In this document: positions 44,418-57,185 of the stretch, one piece after another
Numbering within the stretch: position 1 is the first letter of the stretch
How the letters are laid out: each line of letters begins with the position of its first letter
Assembly: GCA_964017125.1 (NCBI GenBank)
Contig: OZ024912.1
Location: 84,712,857-84,776,856 of the forward strand
Source: Flabesymbios commensalis
Taxonomy: Eukaryota > Annelida > Polychaeta > Terebellida > Flabelligeridae
DNA length: 64,000 nt
Direction: 5' to 3'
The notes under the pieces: model-generated
Seen by the model: the letters and a program-made list of their open reading frames with translations, nothing else
The model's database searches: none
Told to the model about the DNA's origin: nothing
Translations under genes and position numbers: made by a program

Positions 44418-47400
44418 GTAGTGGATTCATCACGCAGATGGCAGCTCCCTTCCTAGTAGTGGATTCATCACGCAGATGGCAGCTCCCTTCCTAGTAGTGG
44501 ATTCATCACGCAGATGGCAGCTCCCTTCCTAGTAGTGGATTCATCACGCAGATGGCAGCTCCCTTCCTAGTAGTGGATTCATCACGCAGATGGCAGCTCC
44601 CTTCCTAGTAGTGGATTCATCACGCAGATGGCAGCTCCCTTCCTAGTAGTGGATTCATCACGCAGATGGCAGCTCCCTTCCTAGTAGTGGATTCATCACG
44701 CAGATGGCAGCTCCCTTCCTAGCAGTGGATTCATCACGCAGATGGCAGGTCCCTTCCTAGTAGTGGATTCATCACGCAGATGGCAGGTCTCTTCCTAGTA
44801 GTGGATTCACCACGCAGATGGCAGGTCTCTTCCTAGTAGTGGATTCATCACGCAGATGGCAGGTCTCTTCCTAGTAGTGGATTCATCACGCAGATGGCAG
44901 GTCTCTTCCTAGTAGTGGATTCATCACGCAGATGGCAGCTCCCTTCTTAGTAGTGGATTCATCACGCAGATGGCAGGTCTCTTCCTAGTAGTAGATTCAT
45001 CACGCAGATGGCAGGTCTCTTCCTAGTAGTGGATTCATCACGCAGATGGCAGCTCCCTTCCTAGTAGTGGATTCATCACGCAGATGGCAGCTCCCTTCCT
45101 AGTAGTGGATTCATCACGCAGATGGCAGCTCCCTTCCTAGTAGTGGATTCATCACGCAGATGGCAGCTCCCTTCCTAGTAGTGGATTCACCACGCAGATG
45201 GCAGGTCTCTTCCTAGTAGTGGATTCATCACGCAGATGGCAGGTCTCTTCCTAGTAGTGGATTCATCACGCAGATGGCAGGTCTCTTCCTAGTAGTGGAT
45301 TCATCACGCAGATGGCAGCTCCCTTCCTAGTAGTGGATTCATCACGCAGATGGCAGGTCCCTTCCTAGTAGTGGATTCATCACGCAGATGGCAGGTCTCT
45401 TCCTAGTAGTGGATTCATCACGCAGATGGCAGGTCCCTTCCTAGTAGTGGATTCATCACGCAGATGGCAGCTCCCTTCCTAGTAGTGGATTCATCACGCA
45501 GATGGCAGCTCTCTTCCTAGTAGTGGATTCATCACGCAGATGGCAGGTCTCTTCCTAGTAGTGGATTCATCACGCAGATGGCAGCTCCCTTCCTAGTAGT
45601 GGATTCATCACGCAGATGGCAGGTCCCTTCCTAGTAGTGGATTCATCACGCAGATGGCAGGTCTCTTCCTAGTAGTGGATTCATCACGCAGATGGCAGCT
45701 CCCTTCTTAGTAGTGGATTCATCACGCAGATGGCAGGTCTCTTCCTAGTAGTGGATTCATCACGCAAATGGCAGCTCCCTTCCTAGTAGTGGATTCATCA
45801 CGCAGATGGCAGGTCCCTTCCTAGTAGTGGATTCATCACGCAGATGGCAGCTCCCTTCCTAGTAGTGGATTCATCACGCAGATGGCAGCTCCCTTCCTAG
45901 TAGTGGATTCATCACGCAGATGGCAGGTCCCTTCCTAGTAGTGGATTCATCACGCAGATGGCAGCTCCCTTCCTAGTAGTGGATTCATCACGCAGATGGC
46001 AGCTCCCTTCCTAGTAGTGGATTCATCACGCAGATGGCAGCTCCCTTCCTAGTAGTGGATTCATCACGCAGATGGCAGCTCCCTTCCTAGTAGTGGATTC
46101 ATCACGCAGATGGCAGCTCCCTTCCTAGTAGTGGATTCATCACGCAGATGGCAGCTCCCTTCCTAGTAGTGGATTCATCACGCAGATGGCAGGTCTCTTC
46201 CTAGTAGTGGATTCATCACGCAGATGGCAGGTCTCTTCCTAGTAGTGGATTCATCACGCAGATGGCAGCTCCCTTCCTAGTAGTGGATTCATCACGCAGA
46301 TGGCAGCTCCCTTCCTAGTAGTGGATTCACCACGCAGATGGCAGGTCTCTTCCTAGTAGTGGATTCATCACGCAGATGGCAGCTCCCTTCCTAGTAGTGG
46401 ATTCATCACGCAGATGGCAGCTCCCTTCCTAGTAGTGGATTCATCACGCAGATGGCAGCTCCCTTCCTAGTAGTGGATTCATCACGCAGATGGCAGCTCC
46501 CTTCCTAGTAGTGGATTCATCACGCAGATGGCAGGTCCCTTCCTAGTAGTGGATTCATCACGCAGATGGCAGCTCCCTTCCTAGTAGTGGATTCATCACG
46601 CAGATGGCAGCTCCCTTCCTAGTAGTGGATTCATCACGCAGATGGCAGCTCCCTTCCTAGTAGTGGATTCATCACGCAGATGGCAGCTCCCTTCCTAGTA
46701 GTGGATTCATCACGCAGATGGCAGCTCCCTTCCTAGTAGTGGATTCATCACGCAGATGGCAGCTCCCTCCCTAGTAGTGGATTCATCACGCAGATGGCAG
46801 CTCCCTTCCTAGTAGTGGATTCATCACGCAGATGGCAGCTCCCTTCTAGTGGATTCATCACGCAGATGGCAGCTCCCTTCTAGTGGATTCATCACGCAGA
46901 TGGCAGCTCCCTTCTAGTGGATTCATCACACAGATAGCAGCTCCCTCCCTAGTAGTGGATTCATCACGCAGATGGCAGCTCCCTTCCTAGTAGTGGATTT
47001 ATCACGCAGATGGCAGCTCCCTCCCTAGTAGTGGATTCATCACGCAGATGGCAGCTCCCTTCCTAGTAGTGGATTCATCACGCAGATGGCAGCTCCCTTC
47101 CTAGTAGTGGATTCATCACGCAGATGGCAGCTCCCTTCCTAGTAGTGGATTCATCACGCAGATGGCAGCTCCCTCCCTAGTAGTGGATTCATCACGCAGA
47201 TGGCAGCTCCCTTCCTAGTAGTGGATTCATCACGCAGATGGCAGCTCCCTTCCTAGTAGTGGATTCATCACGCAGATGGCAGCTCCCTTCCTAGTAGTGG
47301 ATTCATCACGCAGATGGCAGCTCCCTTCCTAGTAGTGGATTCATCACGCAGATGGCAGCTCCCTTCCTAGCAGTGGATTCATCACGCAGATGGCAGGTCC

Positions 47401-50400
47401 CTTCCTAGTAGTGGATTCATCACGCAGATGGCAGGTCTCTTCCTAGTAGTGGATTCACACGCAGATGGCAGGTCTCTTCCTAGTAGTGGATTCATCACGC
47501 AGATGGCAGGTCTCTTCCTAGTAGTGGATTCATCACGCAGATGGCAGGTCTCTTCCTAGTAGTGGATTCATCACGCAGATGGCAGCTCCCTTCTTAGTAG
47601 TGGATTCATCACGCAGATGGCAGGTCTCTTCCTAGTAGTGGATTCATCACGCAGATGGCAGGTCTCTTCCTAGTAGTGGATTCATCACGCAGATGGCAGG
47701 TCTCTTCCTAGTAGTGGATTCATCACGCAGATGGCAGCTCCCTTCCTAGTAGTGGATTCATCACGCAGATGGCAGCTCCCTTCCTAGTAGTGGATTCATC
47801 ACGCAGATGGCAGCTCCCTTCCTAGTAGTGGATTCATCACGCAGATGGCAGCTCCCTTCCTAGTAGTGGATTCACCACGCAGATGGCAGGTCTCTTCCTA
47901 GTAGTGGATTCATCACGCAGATGGCAGGTCTCTTCCTAGTAGTGGATTCATCACGCAGATGGCAGGTCTCTTCCTAGTAGTGGATTCATCACGCAGATGG
48001 CAGCTCCCTTCCTAGTAGTGGATTCATCACGCAGATGGCAGGTCCCTTCCTAGTAGTGGATTCATCACGCAGATGGCAGGTCCCTTCCTAGTAGTGGATT
48101 CATCACGCAGATGGCAGGTCCCTTCCTAGTAGTGGATTCATCACGCAGATGGCAGCTCCCTTCCTAGTAGTGGATTCATCACGCAGATGGCAGCTCTCTT
48201 CCTAGTAGTGGATTCATCACGCAGATGGCAGGTCTCTTCCTAGTAGTGGATTCATCACGCAGATGGCAGGTCTCTTCCTAGTAGTGGATTCATCACGCAG
48301 ATGGCAGCTCCCTTCCTAGTAGTGGATTCATCACGCAGATGGCAGGTCCCTTCCTAGTAGTGGATTCATCACGCAGATGGCAGGTCTCTTCCTAGTAGTG
48401 GATTCATCACGCAGATGGCAGCTCCCTTCTTAGTAGTGGATTCATCACGCAGATGGCAGGTCTCTTCCTAGTAGTGGATTCATCACGCAAATGGCAGCTC
48501 CCTTCCTAGTAGTGGATTCATCACGCAGATGGCAGGTCCCTTCCTAGTAGTGGATTCATCACGCAGATGGCAGCTCCCTTCCTAGTAGTGGATTCATCAC
48601 GCAGATGGCAGCTCCCTTCCTAGTAGTGGATTCATCACGCAGATGGCAGCTCCCTTCCTAGTAGTGGATTCATCACGCAGATGGCAGGTCCCTTCCTAGT
48701 AGTGGATTCATCACGCAGATGGCAGCTCCCTTCCTAGTAGTGGATTCATCACGCAGATGGCAGGTCCCTTCCTAGTAGTGGATTCATCACGCAGATGGCA
48801 GGTCCCTTCCTAGTAGTGGATTCATCACGCAGATGGCAGCTCCCTTCCTAGTAGTGGATTCATCACGCAGATGGCAGCTCTCTTCCTAGTAGTGGATTCA
48901 TCACGCAGATGGCAGGTCTCTTCCTAGTAGTGGATTCATCACGCAGATGGCAGGTCTCTTCCTAGTAGTGGATTCATCACGCAGATGGCAGCTCCCTTCC
49001 TAGTAGTGGATTCATCACGCAGATGGCAGGTCCCTTCCTAGTAGTGGATTCATCACGCAGATGGCAGGTCTCTTCCTAGTAGTGGATTCATCACGCAGAT
49101 GGCAGCTCCCTTCTTAGTAGTGGATTCATCACGCAGATGGCAGGTCTCTTCCTAGTAGTGGATTCATCACGCAAATGGCAGCTCCCTTCCTAGTAGTGGA
49201 TTCATCACGCAGATGGCAGGTCCCTTCCTAGTAGTGGATTCATCACGCAGATGGCAGCTCCCTTCCTAGTAGTGGATTCATCACGCAGATGGCAGCTCCC
49301 TTCCTAGTAGTGGATTCATCACGCAGATGGCAGCTCCCTTCCTAGTAGTGGATTCATCACGCAGATGGCAGGTCCCTTCCTAGTAGTGGATTCATCACGC
49401 AGATGGCAGCTCCCTTCCTAGTAGTGGATTCATCACGCAGATGGCAGCTCCCTTCCTAGTAGTGGATTCATCACGCAGATGGCAGCTCCCTTCCTAGTAG
49501 TGGATTCATCACGCAGATGGCAGCTCCCTTCCTACTAGTGGATTCATCACGCAGATGGCAGCTCCCTTCCTAGTAGTGGATTCATCACGCAGATGGCAGC
49601 TCCCTTCCTAGTAGTGGATTCATCACGCAGATGGCAGCTCCCTTCCTAGTAGTGGATTCATCACGCAGATGGCAGCTCCCTTCCTAGTAGTGGATTCATC
49701 ACGCAGATGGCAGCTCCCTTCCTAGTAGTGGATTCATCACGCAGATGGCAGGTCTCTTCCTAGTAGTGGATTCATCACGCAGATGGCAGGTCTCTTCCTA
49801 GTAGTGGATTCATCACGCAGATGGCAGCTCCCTTCCTAGTAGTGGATTCATCACGCAGATGGCAGCTCCCTTCCTAGTAGTGGATTCACCACGCAGATGG
49901 CAGCTCCCTTCCTAGTAGTGGATTCATCACGCAGATGGCAGCTCCCTTCCTAGTAGTGGATTCATCACGCAGATGGCAGCTCCCTTCCTAGTAGTGGATT
50001 CATCACGCAGATGGCAGCTCCCTTCCTAGTAGTGGATTCATCACGCAGATGACAGGTCCCTTCCTAGTAGTGGATTCATCACGCAGATGGCAGCTCCCTT
50101 CCTAGTAGTGGATTCATCACGCAGATGGCAGCTCCCTTCCTAGTAGTGGATTCATCACGCAGATGGCAGCTCCCTTCCTAGTAGTGGATTCATCACGCAG
50201 ATGGCAGCTCCCTTCCTAGTAGTGGATTCATCACGCAGATGGCAGCTCCCTTCCTAGTAGTGGATTCATCACGCAGATGGCAGCTCCCTTCCTAGTAGTG
50301 GATTCATCACGCAGATGGCAGCTCCCTTCCTAGTAGTGGATTCATCACGCAGATGGCAGCTCCCTCCCTAGTAGTGGATTCATCACGCAGATGGCAGCTC

Positions 50401-53400
50401 CCTTCCTAGTAGTGGATTCATCACGCAGATGGCAGCTCCCTTCTAGTGGATTCATCACGCAGATGGCAGCTCCCTTCTAGTGGATTCATCACGCAGATGG
50501 CAGCTCCCTTCTAGTGGATTCATCACACAGATGGCAGCTCCCTCCCTAGTAGTGGATTCATCACGCAGATGGCAGCTCCCTTCCTAGTAGTGGATTTATC
50601 ACGCAGATGGCAGCTCCCTTCCTAGTAGTGGATTCATCACGCAGATGGCAGCTCCCTTCCTAGTAGTGGATTCATCACGCAGATGGCAGCTCCCTTCCTA
50701 GTAGTGGATTCATCACGCAGATGGCAGCTCCCTTCCTAGTAGTGGATTCATCACGCAGATGGCAGCTCCCTCCCTAGTAGTGGATTCATCACGCAGATGG
50801 CAGCTCCCTTCCTAGTAGTGGATTCATCACGCAGATGGCAGCTCTCTTCCTAGTAGTGGATTCATCACGCAGATGGCAGCTCCCTTCCTAGTAGTGGATT
50901 CATCACTCAGATGGCAGCTCCCTTCCTAGTAGTGGATTCATCACGCAGATGGCAGCTCCCTTCTAGTGGATTCATCACGCAGATGGCAGCTCCCTTCTAG
51001 TGGATTCATCACGCAGATGGCAGCTCCCTTCTAGTGGATTCATCACGCAGATGGCAGCTCCCTTCTAGTGGATTCATCACGCAGATGGCAGCTCCCTAGT
51101 AGTGGATTCATCACGCAGATGGCAGCTCCCTTCCTAGTAGTGGATTCATCACGCAGATGGCAGCTCCCTTCCTAGTAGTGGATTCATCACGCAGATGGCA
51201 GCTCCCTTCCTAGTAGTGGATTCATCACGCAGATGGCAGCTCCCTTCCTAGTAGTGGATTCATCACGCAGATGGCAGCTCCCTCCCTAGTAGTGGATTCA
51301 TCACGCAGATGGCAGCTCCCTTCCTAGTAGTGGATTCATCACGCAGATGGCAGGTCCCTTCCTAGTAGTGGATTCATCACGCAGATGGCAGCTCCCTTCC
51401 TAGTAGTGGATTCATCACGCAGATGGCAGCTCCCTCCCTAGTAGTGGATTCATCACGCAGATGGCAGCTCCCTTCCTAGTAGTGGATTCATCACGCAGAT
51501 GGCAGCTCCCTCCCTAGTAGTGGATTCATCACGCAGATGGCAGCTCCCTTCCTAGTAGTGGATTCATCACGCAGATGGCAGCTCCCTTCCTAGTAGTGGA
51601 TTCATCACGCAGATGGCAGCTCCCTTCCTAGTAGTGGATTCATCACGCAGATGGCAGCTCCCTCCCTAGTAGTGGATTCATCACGCAGATGGCAGCTCCC
51701 TTCCTAGTAGTGGATTCATCACGCAGATGGCAGCTCCCTCCCTAGTAGTGGATTCATCACGCAGATGGCAGCTCCCTTCCTAGTAGTGGATTCATCACGC
51801 AGATGGCAGGTCCCTTCCTAGTAGTGGATTCATCACGCAGATGGCAGCTCCCTTCCTAGTAGTGGATTCATCACGCAGATGGCAGCTCCCTCCCTAGTAG
51901 TGGATTCATCACGCAGATGGCAGCTCCCTTCCTAGTAGTGGATTCACCACGCAGATGGCAGCTCCCTTCCTAGTAGTGGATTCATCATGCAGATGGCAGC
52001 TCCCTTCCTAGTAGTGGATTCATCACGCAGATGGCAGCTCCCTCCCTAGTAGTGGATTCATCACGCAGATGGCAGCTCCCTTCCTAGTAGTGGATTCATC
52101 ACGCAGATGGCAGCTCCCTTCCTAGTAGTGGATTCATCACGCAGATGGCAGCTCCCTTCCTAGTAGTGGATTCATCACGCAGATGGCAGGTCTCTTCCTA
52201 GTAGTGGATTCATCACGCAGATGGCAGCTCCCTTCCTAGTAGTGGATTCATCACGCAGATGGCAGCTCCCTTCTAGTGGATTCATCACGCAGATGGCAGC
52301 TCCCTTCCTAGTAGTGGATTCATCACGCAGATGGCAGCTCCCTCCCTAGTAGTGGATTCATCACGCAGATGGCAGCTCCCTCCCTTCTAGTGGATTCATC
52401 ACGCAGATGGCAGCTCCCTCCCTAGTAGTGGATTCATCACGCAGATGGCAGATGGCAGCTCCCTTCTAGTAGTGGATTCATCACGCAGATGGCAGCTCCC
52501 TTCTAGTGGATTCATCACGCAGATGGCAGCTCCCTTCTAGTGGATTCATCACGCAGATGGCAGCTCCCTTCTAGTGGATTCATCACGCAGATGGCAGCTC
52601 CCTTCTAGTGGATTCATCACGCAGATGGCAGCTCCCTTCTAGTGGATTCATCACGCAGATGGCAGCTCCCTTCTAGTGGATTCATCACGCAGATGGCAGC
52701 TCTCTTCTAGTGGATTCATCACGCAGATGGCAGCTCCCTTCCTAGTAGTGGATTCATCACGCAGATGGCAGCTCCCTCCCTAGTAGTGGATTCATCACGC
52801 AGATGGCAGCTCCCTTCCTAGTAGTGGATTCATCACGCAGATGGCAGCTCCCTCCCTAGTAGTGGATTCATCACGCAGATGGCAGCTCCCTTCCTAGTAG
52901 TGGATTCATCACGCAGATGGCAGCTCCCTTCCTAGTAGTGGATTCATCACGCAGATGGCAGCTCCCTTCCTAGTAGTGGATTCATCACGCAGATGGCAGC
53001 TCCCTCCCTAGTAGTGGATTCATCACGCAGATGGCAGCTCCCTTCTAGTGGATTCATCACGCAGATGGCAGCTCCCTTCCTAGTAGTGGATTCATCACGC
53101 AGATGGCAGCTCCCTTCCTAGTAGTGGATTCATCACGCAGATGGCAGCTCCCTTCCTAGTAGTGGATTCATCACGCAGATGGCAGCTCCCTCCCTAGTAG
53201 TGGATTCATCACGCAGATGGCAGCTCCCTTCTAGTGGATTCATCACGCAGATGGCAGCTCCCTTCCTAGTAGTGGATTCATCACGCAGATGGCAGCTCCC
53301 TTCCTAGTAGTGGATTCATCACGCAGATGGCAGCTCCCTTCCTAGTAGTGGATTCATCACGCAGATGGCAGCTCCCTCCCTAGTAGTGGATTCATCACGC

Positions 53401-56206
53401 AGATGGCAGCTCCCTTCCTAGTAGTGGATTCATCACGCAGATGGCAGCTCCCTTCCTAGTAGTGGATTCATCACGCAGATGGCAGCTCCCTCCCTAGTAG
53501 TGGATTCATCACGCAGATGGCAGCTCCCTCCCTAGTAGTGGATTCATCACGCAGATGGCAGCTCCCTTCTAGTGGATTCATCACGCAGATGGCAGCTCCC
53601 TTCCTAGTAGTGGATTCATCACGCAGATGGCAGCTCCCTTCCTAGTAGTGGATTCATCACGCAGATGGCAGCTCCCTTCCTAGTAGTGGATTCATCACGC
53701 AGATGGCAGCTCCTTTCTAGTAGTGGATTCATCACGCAGATGGCAGCTCCCTTCTAGTGGATTCATCACGCAGATGGCAGCTCCCTTCTAGTGGATTCAT
53801 CACGCAGATGGCAGCTCCCTCCCTAGTAGTGGATTCATCACGCAGATGGCAGCTCCCTCCCTAGTAGTGGATTCATCACGCAGATGGCAGCTCCCTCCCT
53901 AGTAGTGGATTCATCACGCAGATGGCAGCTCCCTTCTAGTGGATTCATCACGCAGATGGCAGCTCCCTTTTAGTGGATTCATCACGCAGATGGCAGCTCC
54001 CTCCCTAGTAGTGGATTCATCACGCAGATGGCAGGTCTCTTCCTAGTAGTGGATTCATCACGCAGATGGCAGGTCTCTTCCTAGTAGTGGATTCATCACG
54101 CAGATGGCAGCTCCCTCCCTAGTAGTGGATTCATCACGCAGATGGCAGCTCCCTTCCTAGTAGTGGATTCATCACGCAGATGGCAGCTCCCTTCTAGTGG
54201 ATTCATCACGCCGATGGCAGCTCCCTTCTAGTAGTGGATTCATCACGCAGATGGCAGCTCCCTTCCTAGTAGTGGATTCATCACGCAGATGGCAGCTCCC
54301 TTCTAGTGGATTCATCACGCAGATGGCAGCTCCCTTCTAGTGGATTCATCACGCAGATGGCAGCTCCCTCCCTAGTAGTGGATTCATCACGCAGATGGCA
54401 GGTCTCTTCCTAGTAGTGGATTCATCACGCAGATGGCAGGTCTCTTCCTAGTAGTGGATTCATCACGCAGATGGCAGCTCCCTCCCTAGTAGTGGATTCA
54501 TCACGCAGATGGCAGCTCCCTTCCTAGTAGTGGATTCATCACGCAGATGGCAGCTCCCTTCTAGTGGATTCATCACGCAGATGGCAGCTCCCTTCTAGTG
54601 GATTCATCACGCAGATGGCAGCTCCCTTCCTAGTAGTGGATTCATCACGCAGATGGCAGCTCCCTTCTAGTAGTGGATTCATCACGCAGATGGCAGCTCC
54701 CTTCTAGTGGATTCATCACGCAGATGGCAGCTCCCTTCTAGTGGATTCATCACGCAGATGGCAGCTCCCTTCCTAGTAGTGGATTCATCACGCAGATGGC
54801 AGCTCCCTTCTAGTGGATTCATCACGCAGATGGCAGCTCCCTTCCTAGTAGTGGATTCATCACGCAGATGGCAGCTCCCTTCCTAGTAGTGGATTCATCA
54901 CGCAGATGGCAGCTCCCTCCCTAGTAGTGGATTCATCACGCAGATGGCAGCTCCCTTCCTAGTAGTGCCATCACGCAGATGGCAGCTCCCTTCTAGTGGA
55001 TTCATCACGCAGATGGCAGCTCCCTTCTAGTGGATTCATCACGCAGATGGCAGCTCCCTTCTAGTGGATTCATCACGCAGATGGCAGCTCCCTTCCTAGT
55101 AGTGGATTCATCACGCAGATGGCAGCTCCCTTCTAGTGGATTCATCACGCAGATGGCAGCTCCCTTCTAGTGGATTCATCACGCAGATGGCAGCTCCCTC
55201 CCTAGTAGTGGATTCATCACGCAGATGGCAGCTCCCTTCTAGTAGTGGATTCATCACGCAGATGGCAGCTCCCTTCTAGTGGATTCATCACGCAGATGGC
55301 AGCTCCCTTCTAGTGGATTCATCACGCAGATGGCAGCTCCCTTCTAGTGGATTCATCACGCAGATGGCAGCTCCCTCCCTAGTAGTGGATTCATCACGCA
55401 GATGGCAGCTCCCTTCTAGTGGATTCATCACGCAGATGGCAGCTCCCTTCCTAGTAGTGGATTCATCACGCAGATGGCAGCTCCCTTCCTAGTAGTGGAT
55501 TCATCACGCAGATGGCAGCTCCCTTCCTAGTAGTGGATTCATCACGCAGATGGCAGCTCCCTTCTAGTGGATTCATCACGCAGATGGCAGCTCCCTTCCT
55601 AGTAGTGGATTCATCACGCAGATGGCAGCTCCCTTCTAGTGGATTCATCACGCAGATGGCAGCTCCCTTCCTAGTAGTGGATTCATCACGCAGATGGCAG
55701 GTCTCTCCCTTCTAGTGGATTCATCACGCAGATGGCAGCTCCCTTCCTAGTAGTGGATTCATCACGCAGATGGCAGGTCTCTCCCTTCTAGTGGATTCAT
55801 CACGCAGATGGCAGGTCCCTTCTAGTGGATTCATCACGCAGATGGCAGCTCCCTTCTAGTGGATTCATCACGCAGATGGCAGCTCCCTCCCTAGTAGTGG
55901 ATTCATCACGCAGATGGCAGGTCCCTTCTAGTGGATTCATCACGCAGATGGCAGGTCCCTTCTAGTGGATTCATCACGCAGATGGCAGGTCCCTTCTAGT
56001 GGATTCATCACGCAGATGGCAGCTCCCTCCCTAGTAGTGGATTCATCACGCAGATGGCAGGTCCCTTCTAGTGGATTCATCACGCAGATGGCAGGTCCCT
56101 TCTAGTGGATTCATCACGCAGATGGCAGGTCCCTTCTAGTGGATTCATCACGCAGATGGCAGCTCCCTTCTAGTGGATTCATCACGCAGATGGCAGGTCC
56201 CTTCTA
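44382..56206 (+). repeat. 38/34-bp minisatellite made from an exon-intron junction, about 315 copies
   Basis: The 38-bp unit is 'gtggattcatcacgcagatg' plus 'gcagctcccttcctagta'. The 34-bp variant ends 'cccttcta'. The first unit is the end of the exon at 44319-44417. Nearly every unit holds 'cta/gtagtg' or 'cta/gtggat', copies of the 5' splice site. Variants 'gcaggtctcttcc', 'cttcttag', 'ccctccctag' and 'caccacgcag' come in blocks that repeat: 'ctagcagtgg' plus the following variants at 44718 and 47368, and the triple 34-bp cluster near 46840 and again near 50440. The 34-bp form is absent from the first 2.4 kb and common after 52 kb, so unit composition is polar. Confidence 0.97.
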
Positions 56207-56212
56207 GTATGT
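56207..56212 (+). promoter_or_regulatory. Strong 5' splice-site sequence at the array's far end
   Basis: The last unit is followed by 'cttcta/gtatgt'. GTATGT is a near-consensus donor, better than the GTAGTG after the true exon. It probably marks the ancestral exon-intron junction, displaced 11.8 kb by array growth, because 'cctagta' plus 'tgtt' is what a single-copy junction would read. Confidence 0.4.
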
Positions 56213-56488
56213 TAACCCTTACAACGCTCAATTATTTTTGTTTAACACTTTAACCGCCGGTGCCGCATATATAGTCGTGTTTTCATTTTTTATTAGCACA
56301 TTAAGTATCACATTTAAATATGTTAAAGATAAAATGTGACATCAACCAGCAAGATTTGAAAATAGTTGACCTCCATTTTGTCAAATCTGAATAATTTTCA
56401 CTCACTTGAAATTGTGGATCGCGTCAGCGAGACACAACTTCAAGTGAGTGAAAATTCAAATTGAATAATTTGGCGGCTGAAGGGTTAA
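56212..56488 (+). mobile_element. TTAA-flanked foldback element, family A, best copy
   Basis: TTAA at 56212-56215 and 56485-56488 bracket about 269 bp. The left end 'cccttacaacgctcaattat' and the reverse complement of the right end 'cccttcagccgccaaattat' form imperfect inverted repeats. The hairpin 'ttttcactcacttgaaattg' / 'caacttcaagtgagtgaaaa' lies at 56395-56455 around a 'gatcgcgtcagcgag' loop. This layout fits a piggyBac-type non-autonomous element (inference). It sits directly against the end of the 38-bp array. Confidence 0.6.
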
Positions 56489-56703
56489 TCCATAGAGACT
56501 AAAGAGTTTTTTCAAGATGAAATCATTATAAATGTCTTAGTTAGCTCTTTCCACTTATTTCCATTTGAATACCTATGTTATAGGTCTACCGCCATTGTAA
56601 ATATTTTATTTATTTTAGTGCGGGGACCATCTTTATACGTCAGAATCTGACGTCTACAGACGTCATATTCTGACGTGTAAAGATGGTCTTTCTAGTATGT
56701 TAA
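56489..56703 (+). mobile_element. TTAA foldback element, family B, joined to family A
   Basis: The body ('gatgaaatcattataaatgt', 'cttagttagctctttccact', 'gaatacctatgttataggtc') is followed by 'agtgcggggaccatctttat' and the hairpin 'acgtcagaatctgacgtct' / 'agacgtcatattctgacgt'. The left terminus is replaced by the family-A right end. After the hairpin comes 'ttctagtatgttaa' (56690-56703), a repeat of 56202-56215. Confidence 0.55.
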
Positions 56704-57185
56704 ATTACTAAATACTTTATTACCATGTTACAGATTTTAGGCTTCGCCAAATTTTGTCGGATGCCCAGTGTCGTCATGTGGCATTTCCGTCTGTCCGTCT
56801 CTCCGCCACCTCTAGCACTATAACTTGTGTCACGTTACGGTTACTGGAAAGCACATTAAGCTTCATATACAGGTTAATTATGACTAGACCTTGACTAAGT
56901 TCATATTTGACCTTTCTTTGACCTCTATGACCTTGACTTATTTTCGATTGGCAGATTTCCTCATCAACGCGATTTTCCATGTGTAGCGCCAAAATTTATG
57001 AAATATATCAATTTCACTAATAGCTCGGATGAGTTCAAAAATGGGCGCGTATCGTCCAAAAACTAGGCTACAGCGGCAAAAATTGTAGACTGTTTGAATT
57101 TTTTTTTTAAAAGCATAATATCTGGAAAACCGTGCTTTATAGATAGACCATTACTATAGAAGAACATGTCAAGTTTCAGGGAGAG
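56704..57185. repeat. Dispersed repeat with 'ccgtctgtccgtc' word
   Basis: Intronic. 'catttccgtctgtccgtctc', 'cactataacttgtgtcacg' and runs of 'gacctttctttgacctctat' are signatures of an old dispersed repeat. From 57000 the sequence turns into the 143-bp 'aaaatggc' family. Confidence 0.45.

Noticed and set aside
44303-44494. Separate small gene starting at ATG 44303
   Set aside because: The ATG lies in the intron polypyrimidine tract. The acceptor at 44318 and the phase-1 joins explain the same codons better as an internal exon.
56212-56220. Telomere-like 'ttaaccc'
   Set aside because: It occurs as single words at foldback-element ends, never as a tandem hexamer array.
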